Below, one piece after another: positions 46,467 through 55,800 of a stretch of 64,000 nucleotides of DNA. Numbering within the stretch: the stretch's first letter is position 1; every line of letters begins with the position of its first letter. The DNA is taken from NCBI GenBank assembly GCA_051294375.1, contig CM119263.1, forward strand, positions 29,381,134 through 29,445,133. Reading direction: 5' to 3'. A program made the position numbers and the translations under genes. Below the pieces are notes generated by a model. It was not told where the DNA came from. It did no database searches and was given only the letters and a program-made list of their open reading frames with translations. Source of the stretch: Paraspadella gotoi. Taxonomy: Eukaryota; Chaetognatha.

Positions 46467-47691
46467 AGCCAAATCGTTTTCGGACGAATCAGCAGCGGCA
46501 GCAGCAGAAGTACCCAGAAAAAGAGAAAGAAATCAAAAGGCAGAAGCAGCAGGAGAAAAGAAAGAAAACAAAAAGCCCCTGCAGAGCCAGCTGCAGACTC
46601 GTTTTTTTCCCTATGAATCAGTGACTCGTAGAGTGGAGCACTGGGGAACAAAAATTTTATTTGAATGATCAAACAAGGATATTTTAACGTGAGATAGTAT
46701 GATTAAGGAGTACAAAAAATATTTTTCTTATATTGTTTGGGGAACAGTATCATTAATTACAATATATTTATAGTAATATTCTTATAAAATCATAAATTTT
46801 CAAAATAATTTTTTAAAAATTTTAATTAAAGATTCTGATTCTTCATAAAAAGTTAGATCAAAAATATACCTTCATGTCTTCAGCGTCAAAAATGGAAAAA
46901 ACGGGTTAAATTCTCCACTTTTTATATTTTGTAGTAAAAACTATTATATGATGAAACATTTTGATCATTTTTCGCAGCTTTAACTTAAAAATATAATGTA
47001 ACATATTTTACAAAAAATCTTTTTTTTCCGGCGAATCCAAAACTATTTTTAAAATTAAGAAAATGTTTTTGAAATTTTATGATTTTATAAGGATATTACT
47101 ATAAAAAAAATTCAATTAATGATACTGTTATACAATTTTTTTTTGAAAAAAGGCTTATTTTATATTACATATACAAAGGTAACAAAAAAACATTGTTCCA
47201 TCGCTCAATCTTTTCATCACTCCACCCTAGTGACTAGGGAAAAGAGAGAGGGAGAGAGACATGTAATTAAAAGAGAAAAAAGAGAGAGAAAGAAATAAAA
47301 AAAAAGAAAATTTGTTTGTTTTGATAAAACGTAAACAAAACATTTAATAACTGTCCAGACTCAATTTTAATGACATCGATGATGAGAAGCTGTATAGAAA
47401 TTTTCAGCTTCATACACCCAAATTTAATCATAAAAAAGGCGATCTCTAATTTGGAACGCCGACGACAACAACGACGACGACAACGCCGACGACGCCACTT
47501 ATGCGCAAAAGCAAAAAATCGTTGCAAACGCTAAGCGATTGCGACGATAAAAAGATCAATTACTGTAGCAGCACCTCATAAATTTTGCCAACTCCCAAGA
47601 TGCAGTCATTGATGCTTTCAAAGTCCGTGTAACTCCTGGTGTCGGGCTTCTCCGTTTGAATCAGCAAAATGGTGTGGGTCACCCGACTCAT
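45774..47691 (-). CDS. ERH paralogue B (enhancer of rudimentary homologue), 107 aa
   Basis: Three exons: 47691-47575, 46135-46034 and 45878-45774 (324 nt). Matches ERH throughout: SRVTHTILLIQTEKPDTRSY, TDFESINDCILGVGKIYE|EHL, MSDLLSFIDGLGD and YLPFDKEWLKEKIFVHHRKK. It is more diverged than paralogue A: exon 2 is five codons shorter and the C-terminus differs. ERH is a small dimeric nuclear protein in mRNA processing and heterochromatin or microRNA-processing contexts. A strong acceptor (TTTTTTCTTTTTAG|GCACT) lies 37 nt before the ATG, and the same GCACT leader occurs in paralogue A. Intron 1 is 1439 nt because MITE-like copy D inserted into it. It lies 234 bp upstream of NANP and 424 bp downstream of paralogue A. 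Confidence 0.93.
46214..47554 (+). mobile_element. MITE-like family 1, copy D (in ERH-B intron 1), interrupted by a nested element
   Basis: Left end TCTTAAAAGCATAAGGATCG; right end GCGATTGCGACGATAAAAAG. Shares the GA tract, CCAAATCGTTTTCGGACGAA, CCCCTGCAGAGCCAGCTGCA, GATGATGAGAAGCTGTATAG and GGAACGCCGACGACAACAAC blocks with B and C. It lacks most of the AAAGAATAGAAAGG microsatellite. Its right end lies 20 nt from the ERH-B intron 1 donor. A 601-bp element (46629-47229) is nested within it. Confidence 0.78.
46629..47229. mobile_element. hAT-like non-autonomous element nested in copy D
   Basis: Termini are TAGAGTGGAGCACTGG and, inverted, TAGGGTGGAGTGATG. Flanking duplications are GTGACTCG (46621-46628) and GTGACTAG (47230-47237), 7 of 8 identical. 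Copies B and C carry the uninterrupted site (CAGCGACTGGGAAAAAGAGA and CAGTGACTATCCAG). The interior is AT-rich with a long inverted repeat (TAATATTCTTATAAAATCAT near 46770 against ATGATTTTATAAGGATATTA near 47082). An 8-bp TSD and TAG-type TIR suggest the hAT superfamily. No transposase. Confidence 0.75.
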
Positions 47692-48115
47692 TTTGAACAA
47701 TGCTTTTTTAGACTAATAAATACAGTGCCTAAAAAGAAAAAAGCAATCAAAATCAGTATAACCAGTAAAAACAGGTTGACTGGCCGCGTAAATAATCAAG
47801 AGACGAGATTTGAGAATTGTTAAATCAAAGTGCTATCGATCAAATAAGAATCAATATCAAGTAACAGAGGCATGAGAAACAAAACCTAAGCCTGGCGAAG
47901 TCACACGTAAATTGCAATAAGAAAAAAATCAAAATGCGAAAACTCTGCTTTCAATTTAAGGGTCAAAAAGATGAATAAGGATAAAAAATATAAATATCTA
48001 AAGTGTAATACGAAGCTCATGCTGAAAAGCATGACAAAACGATGAAACAAACACAGAATCTCTGGTGAGTTCTCAAAATCGAAATTTGAAAAAAGAAAAA
48101 AGTCCCCAAAAGAGG

Positions 48116-48714
48116 TTAATCGGTGCGAAGGGACTCGGCCGAACCCTTTTCCTCGGCGCGCTTTCGAAGTAAAACGTAGATCTTCTCTTTGATCCATTCT
48201 TTGTCATAAGGGATGTAGCATCGATCGCGTTCCTTTAATAAATAATTTCCACGTACAAAAATATTTTATTACAGGAAATGAATTGATAAATTCATATTGC
48301 GCCATTATTTTACGGGGAGTTGAGGTTCATTCTTCTTCAAAGGAATGATAACTACACACGGGAGAATTTCTAAGCCCCGCCCTATATCACGTTCTAAAAT
48401 ATGGCGCGAACAAACGTCGAACCTTCAAAACGAAAACGTTGATGTCGCCTAGATCGTCGATGAATTTGAAAAGCTGAGAGGTGTCGTAGGTAACTTGGGG
48501 AATTCTCAGCGTTTTCGGATCGGGATTGCGAAGGTGTTCCTGCACAATAGAGAGAATATAAGTCTCCCCAATATTTTTATAAACTATCTCAGAAACGAAC
48601 CAGCACCTCGAACATATTGCAAACCCCTTCCATGCAGGCGTCCACGCTCGGAAAGTCAGCGTAACTTCTCGTTGGGGGCAGACCCGTCTGAACCAACAGA
48701 ATGGTGTGATTCAT
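48116..48714 (-). CDS. ERH: ERH paralogue A (enhancer of rudimentary homologue), 113 aa
   Basis: Three exons: 48714-48607, 48539-48423 and 48232-48116 (342 nt). The protein begins [20 protein letters not shown] and continues [23 protein letters not shown]-like [17 protein letters not shown] and [20 protein letters not shown]. This is close to canonical ERH (about 104 aa) and is the better-conserved copy. Both window paralogues carry GDINVFVL where human ERH, as I recall it, reads ADLSCLVY, so the duplication occurred within this lineage. Intron 1 is only 67 nt. The acceptor TTTTTTGTTTAG|GCACT lies 38 nt before the ATG. The gene starts 227 bp after the TRMT2A stop. Confidence 0.96.
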
Positions 48715-48941
48715 GATGAGTTTTTTTAATTTTTGGACAATAATCTTAGTGCCTAAACAAAAAAAAAAAACAACAAACAATTGAGTAATCCTTGATCATA
48801 AAGACATCGAAAATGAAAGAATGTCATCGCAACCGGACGCCGGTTATAAAACAACTAAATAAACATTAAACACTGAACAATAAATGGTGGAGCATTAAAG
48901 GGATTCGACCAATAAAACCGGGCGCGGGGGGGGGGAAGAGA

Positions 48942-51900
48942 TCAAGTGTCATTGACGTCACAATTGTCTTCGTCTTTCAAATCCTCTTTCTTCTCTCTTA
49001 ATTCCATAAAGCGTTTGGCTTCTTCGATCTGGGCCGCCGTGACTCTCTCGAACAAAATCACCAGCTCGCAGTGGTTCGTCTGCAAAAAAAAGTTACATAT
49101 TGTTAATAGTTATATATTAAAACGTTAACACAACCGGCAGATTTGTGTGAAGCATCTCCCGACAGCTGGCGCTCAGTGATTCGGACCAGCAGTGACCCCC
49201 CCATGTCACTGGCGTGATTATGCCGACACTATCACACTTAACCAGTATGACCGTGAGGGGATTGATGGTGAATGAGTACTTAGCTGTCCAAGTCAATGGA
49301 ACGAGCTGAGTTTCACCATGCTATACGGGAGGCGAATTTTGGATTCTCCACAACGTAACTAACTTCTTTTTGTGAAGAAAACACATAATACAAAGAGCAA
49401 TATATTTAATTTTGCGTAACAATAATTCCTTTGCTTATGAGTCGGTAAAATACCGAAAAGATGCAAAAACGAAAAATTGAAGACAGAAAGAAAGAGCGAG
49501 GAGAGAAAAACAGAGAGAGAGATGTTAAATAAGGTCAGTTAAGGACAGCCACGAGTTCATATCCTTGTATGTAACAAATATGTAACTTAAAGATTTATTA
49601 AAACCTTTAAACATACAAGAAGCGCAAATCCGATTAAAATCGGTTTTTTTTTTAAACTTAAATATTTAGACAAAGCGGATCGAATAAATTTGTTTTCTTC
49701 TGGGCGACAAAGAGAATTAACCAGCGGGAAAAAGATCGGCGACTGTCACATTTATTGTTGTTCCAATCGCAAAGACCAAACTCCTCCATTCTCAACCTGA
49801 GGAAACAAATCGATGGGGACGGCCTTGACGGGCAGAAAGGGGAATCCCTTGAAGCCCTTCTTGCTGGGGGCGCGGGCGAGATCGACGAAATTGTCCTTGG
49901 CCAACTTTGGATTGCAGGAGACGTAAATGAAGCGATCGATGGCCGAGCATCGACGAATCGCCTACAGAGAAAGAGAAAATTGAATATCTGTGTGATTGGA
50001 GACCCCTTTAATCGTCTTTTCATCGTGATTAACAACCCACACAGAGTCTCACCTGCAAAACCCTCTTGTGCAGTCCGGCTCTGGGAGGATCGACGACGGC
50101 GAAGAGCCGTTTGGTTTCCGCGAATCGCCCGTCCACGAGATCGGGTAAGACGTCCTCCGCTTTGCCGCAGACGAATTCCACGTTCGACACCGAATTCGCC
50201 GCCGTATTTTTTCTGACGTAAAGGGGAATAAAATTATTTATTTTATAGGCTAACTCGTTTTTAGTTGCGTGTCTCTGTCTACAGTGTAACTCTTTCGTCA
50301 TTCAAGTTTTTATTCAAATTAATATTCAATATACCTGGCGTCCTCGACGGCCTTTTCCACGCACTCGACACCAATAACACATGGCGCCCGGTCGCTAAGG
50401 GCGATGCCGATGGTTCCGGTGCCGCAACAGACGTCGAGCAGCGCCGCGTCAGTGTCGTCCTCCCGCAGCCAAGATCCGATAGTCTCGATCAAGAGCTCGG
50501 CCCCGGAAGTGTTGGCTTGGAAGAAGGCGTCTGGAGAAGGAGAAAAGAGTGGTTCATTGAGTTTCCATGGTAACGTTAAAGTGACAATTTCTTCTTCTAT
50601 GTATACTTTCAAGTCCATACCCGGCGAAATCCGGAACTCTCTCCCGGCCAGCTTCTCCACGATCGTTTCCTCTCCGTGGAGAAGTTCGAACTGTTGGTTG
50701 GACTCGCGACTCGAGAATCCGACGCGGGAAAAGTAAAGGGAGCGAAGGCCGACGGAAATCAGGTCGGGATCGGTGGTGCAGAAGGAGACCAAATCTAGAG
50801 GAGGTCGGGGAAGGAGAAATGGGGAAAGATTGAATAAGACTAAGAGAAACCTTCCTGGTAAAACTAGCAATATTTCAGAAGCATTCACACCCACAAATAC
50901 AAATGTAAATGATCACAATTTCATTTGAATCGATTCTAACCCGCTTTGACTTTGGCCAATCGTTCCTCCGTCAAATCTTGCGCGTGCATCGCCACCACCA
51001 CCATCACGTGACCCAACTCCGTCGTCCGCACCGTCAGCTGACGCCAGTGGCCCTCGTGATCGCGCGGGTTGAAGGGCGGGAGGCCCGTGGACCGGAAGTG
51101 AGCTTGGAATCGAGACGCCGTCGTCTTCGCCAGGGGAGGGAGGATCTTACACTCGCTGGATGAAAGAGGAAGAATGTTAATGGGTGAAAGAATCATGCAA
51201 CCAGCGTGAACTGTAATGTGAACCGAAATGCGAACTGAAAGGTGAACTGAAATATAAAATGAAATGCGAAATGCGAAATGAGCATTTCAAACCTGGGATC
51301 CATGACAGTGAGGGTTCCATCGCTGTACGATCCGATTCTGAATCCGACGGTGAGGAGCGAACCCTCGGCCTTTGGTCCTTCGCCGATGGTGAACTCGTTC
51401 TTGTTGCGATAACCGAATTGGAGCGGGGAACCGATTATGGGCAGCATTCGGCAACGAGGCCCCGACTGAGAAAGAGAAAATATGAATGGTTCAAAAAGGT
51501 GAAAATAAAAAAAAAAGGTAAACTAAGGAAAGGAGGGAATGAAGAGAAAGGAGAGGACAATCGCAATGGAAAAGTTACACTTGTTTGTTGCGACTTTAAA
51601 TTTTTCATCCTCTGCGCGTGAATGACGTTGTAAAGATCTTCGTTGATTTTCGCGATGGAATTCTCGATAAGATTCTTCACGAGTTGATTCATGTTTTTTT
51701 CTTTCATTGCCAATTGTTCTTCGTAGCTAAAAGGGAAAGAGAAAAAGGGAGAGATGATTACTAATCATACTAATCATTGACTACATCACACGAGATCCAT
51801 CTCTTAGATATTCACCTCATCGATTGCAAAGGGACGACGGCTTGAAGCAACTTGGCTCCTAATTCCTCCAACGAAGGAGGATTCGCATCTTTGCTTTGCG

Positions 51901-52744
51901 ACTTGAAAAAAAAGTTCCGATGTAAAAAAAAAACAAAAAAACGAAAATATTCGATAGGATCTTTGTCTGACCTCTGCTTTAAGAAAAGGGTCGGCGTGAG
52001 CCTTACACAAGGTGGCGCTGAGATGCCGACCTTTGACCACGGCGCCGTCGTTGATGGAGCTGACGGCCTTCTGACGATCTTCTTCGTTGGAAAAGGTTAC
52101 GAGGGCGCCGCCGTGCCACGGAGGAATTTTTAGCTGAAACGTTAAATGAATACTTAATCAATTTAATTTTGACGCTCGAATATTCGATCGACTTGAATTT
52201 GAAAAAGGATTTAATTGTCAGAGGATTATAAACACTTTTTAATTCGATCCTAATTTGTTAGTCGGAAGCAAAAAAATATAATTGGTTTATCGATAAAAAG
52301 TGCCATATAGCCAATGAAAAAACGAAACAAATTTGTGTCTTTCACCTTCTTGGGTTCGAGTCCGCGTTTGACGAGGAATTTCTTCAATTGTGCGTATCCC
52401 GTGTGACGCGGGAGACCGTGAATCTCGATTTTAAAAATCTCGGACGTGAATTCGTCGTCTCGTTTCGTCCGCGGACGCGGATCGTCGTCGGCGACAGATT
52501 GCAAGGATTCGGAAGGATCTCGATCGCCTTCAGTTAATTCACTTTCTTCAGTATCATTAGACGCTCTTCCATCTTTATTAGATTCACAGCCAGAGGTTTT
52601 CAAGTTTTTGTCATCTCTCTCTGTCTCCTCAGTTTCCTCAGTCAGTCGACCTTCCACCTCCGCCCCCTCTCCCGATAACCTCCTCTTCTTCGTCTCAGGC
52701 CCCGAATCTATCGGCACTTCGTCGGCCGTCTTCACTGAATCCAT
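48942..52744 (-). CDS. TRMT2A: TRMT2A-type tRNA (uracil-5-)-methyltransferase, 671 aa
   Basis: Eleven exons: 52744-52346, 52133-51972, 51901-51816, 51726-51579, 51465-51293, 51155-50941, 50794-50621, 50530-50335, 50212-50053, 49961-49797 and 49079-48942 (2016 nt, phases join). The acidic N-terminus is followed by an RRM-like domain (KIEIHGLPRHTGYAQLKKFL ... GGALVTFSNEEDRQKAV). The methyltransferase part has HWRQLTVRT, FRISPDAFFQANT, SAM motif I DVCCGTGTIG (about 486), DPPRAGLHKRVLQAIRR and the catalytic cysteine in YVSCNPKLAKDNF (about 585). It methylates U54 (m5U) in cytosolic tRNA by family role. The last exon, TNHCELVILFERV, matches the human HCEMLILFERV, confirming that it belongs here across a 717-nt intron. 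The exon 4 donor (AGT|GTAACT) was chosen by phase. It lies 145 bp downstream of the CDK5RAP3 stop. Confidence 0.95.
49135..49340. repeat. GC-rich insert in TRMT2A intron 10, probable repeat
   Basis: A 200-nt block of mixed composition, from about GGCAGATTTGTGTGAAGCAT to TGCTATACGGGAGGCGAATT, in an otherwise AT-rich intron. It has no open frame that continues either exon and no second full copy in the window. The fragment CAATGGAACG...CATACGGGA recurs loosely at 59413-59455 in MLST8 intron 1. Nature unknown. Confidence 0.3.
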
Positions 52745-52889
52745 CGCGGTCCAACAAAAGAAAACTCTATGCAACAGTTGGAAAATTATAAAAAAAATAT
52801 ATTTAAATTAAAACGCCGCACGATATATAACAAATTAGGACTAGAGCGAGAGCAGGAATGTAAAAAGGCAACGACAGTTTCTCTTCTAC

Positions 52890-55800
52890 TCAGATCAAAT
52901 TGATTTCCCCCATGATGTTGACGGGGCGATCCTCGTATTTTCTCGAAATTTCGCCTGTAAACAAAAAATCGAGATTGAAAGTTTAAAAATCAAATTTTTG
53001 AAATCAGTCCAAATAAAATGTTTTAAAATTTCGATAATCGATAATTTAAAGTTCAAAAATACAAACTTTAACCAGCCGCACTACAACTCATTATTGTTTA
53101 CGTAAGTATCAATAACGTGATGTCAAATGCGGTCAGATAATATTAAATGTATTTTCACAATAAAATGTCAGAGACAGAACAAGACGTTGATCCTAGAACG
53201 GCGACAACAAGAGTGAAACTCTATACAAGGGAAATCTAATTCTCATTCACAATTTCTTCTGTTCACTTATTCTAAAGTTCATTGGCTCCCCCGACCTTTC
53301 CTCCGGCTCTCATTGGTCGGGTGAGTTCATGGGTAAGTTCCTTGATTCTCTCTCTCTCTCTCCTCCTGCAGCTTCGCCGCTCCTGCTGACCTCCTGCTGT
53401 CCTCCCACCTTTGGCGTTTGGGCGAGGCTTCCCCTTTCTTCCTCTCTCTGCACCGCGTGGTCTCGTGTTCCTTCCCAGGTTCCACGTTGATGGTATATTG
53501 TGAATTCTCCTTTCCACCCCAAACTTATTCCTGACACCACGCCCACTCACCTCACCCTCTAACACTCACCCTCAATATTCTTCTGCAATTCTTTGGTCTT
53601 CCTTCTCAACTCATCGATGCGAGGGAGAAGATCTCGATTCTCGTCCTCCGCCTCGCGACGCCTCAACGCCACGTGGTCGCGATTGCGTCGCATCCGGTCC
53701 GCGAGAGACGAGTATTGGGTCACGCCCTCCACGAGACGGTCGAGGGCGCGGGGGTTGGCTGAGAGAGAGATATTAGAAAGGGGGGGTCTAGAATAGGATA
53801 TCGCCCTAAAACACAAGTCATGACGACCTTACCTTTGATGAGGCCGAGCTGCACGACTTTCTCGCTCCGCAGTCGCTCGATGACGCGACTAACGAGGCCG
53901 AGGTGAGACTCCACCTTCTTTTCGTCCGCCGTCTGTGAATGAGAAAGAAGATGATATGACAATGACATGAGATGATAATGAAATGAGATGATAAAATATG
54001 AGACGCAATAATACAGGAAAAATAATCACTCCTTTATAAATTTAAAGTGACAAAGTAATTTAGTTGTTTCAAAAGAACAACGAAAAGAACATTTTTCGCT
54101 TCAATTTCGCGACGTCGCAGTCGACCGCCAACGCCACACGTATCCCTTGCTGAAACCCCTGTTCTCCAAAATCGTCTTTGGATTCAAATCGAATTCGGCA
54201 ATTCTGTCAAAGTTCTCCCCCCACCGATGAGACGCGACAGAGAGAAACCATCTGTCCGGGTCTCCGAGCAAAACTTCCACGGGATTAGTTTTCCCGATCC
54301 TAACGAGCCACTCGAGGAGCGCCGCGCCGATGGCGGCGTCGTAAAGGAGGTCGCCGATGAGGACCACGTCGAAATCGACGCTGTTGTCGTTGTTGGCGAC
54401 GAGGAAATTTTCACGGGAAAAGGACAACCGACTGGAGACGTCGGCGGCGGAAAGATTCGCTGTTGCGTTCATGCGTGCGGCGACCAAAGCCGTTGGATCA
54501 ATATCGTTGGCGATCACGTGATCAGCGCCCGAGCGGACAGCGGCGATGGAGGACGAGCCGCAACCACACCCGAGGTCGAGGACTCGCTTGCCCGCCATCG
54601 AGTCGGTTCGGTCTGAATTCATCAAACGCGTAGTCGACCGGTCAGGATGAAAGGGAGGAGAAAATAAGGCAAGGGTTTACCTAAAACGAATCTGGTGAGC
54701 GACTGGCCTCCGGGCCAATAGAAAGCCCAAAAAGGTTCTCCGCCGAAACGCGCCAGTCCGGGGTGATCAGCCCCGGCCGACCACAAGGAACAGTTTTGGG
54801 TGATGAGTCTGAGGCTTATTTCTGGGGTGAGATGATCGGTGCTCGATTCCGTCTCACTCAGAATTAGAGATTCTAATTCGTCGACTTTGGGTGAAAGGCT
54901 CGTCTCTTTCCGAGTCGACATTTCATTCTTTGAACAGAAGCCGGCAAAGAGGCCCCGCCTTCGAAGGCTTCGGCCGAGGGAACGGTTAATATGAGTTAAC
55001 ATCGCTGGAAAAAATAATAGGCTACGGAAGTACTATAATTTATACGAGAAGGTTTTAAAAATGAAGTGGAGATTGACCTCGATTAGTCCATTTAAATGTC
55101 CCTATATTTAAATATATTTTTTCGACCTTTTGATAAAAGTTTTATCCGGAGATGAATGTCAGTAATATAAGCTTGTCAAAATGACAACGGGAAATCACAC
55201 GGATTTAACATAGTAATTAGTAAATATTTAACGTTGAACGTTATGAAATTGGTACAACCAATATAAAACAAATATATAGAGCTGCTAAGTAAAAGTAAGA
55301 AAACTAGTGAATGAAACAAAAGAGTAATTTCGTAATCATTAACAATAATTATAATAATTAACGGGCATTATTAGTATAGGAAAACGAGCAATGAATGAAA
55401 AATAAATAAAGGAACAATCGAGAAAAATACTTGGTTTGCGAATCAATAAAATGCATTCTTCAATACTCGGATCTTCAAATTAAAAACCGGGTAAAAGACC
55501 CAAACGAACCTGCAGAATGAGCGGCGAGTTTTGGAACTGATTGACGGAGAGGATGTCGTCCTCGCGTCGAATCTCCGCCAAACGTTGGAGCAGAAACGAG
55601 GAAATCTCCATGAGTTCGTCGAGGAAGGAAAATCGAGTCTCGGGATTTTCTGAAGGAAACGACGACTTTATATTAATCGATCCTCTTTGACCAAAAAATC
55701 ACAGGACTCTTAATCCTGGGGTCGTGGGTTCGAGCCCACATGCGCCACTCTAACTAAGGTCGGTAAGTCTGACTGAAATCTAGGTAAGTAAAGACGGGAG

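Noticed and set aside
46136-47574. MITE-like family acting as introners (elements that create introns)
   Set aside because: ERH-A has the same intron at the same position at 67 nt without the element, so in ERH-B the element entered an existing intron. About 98 nt of host intron remains. The other copies were not shown to create introns either.
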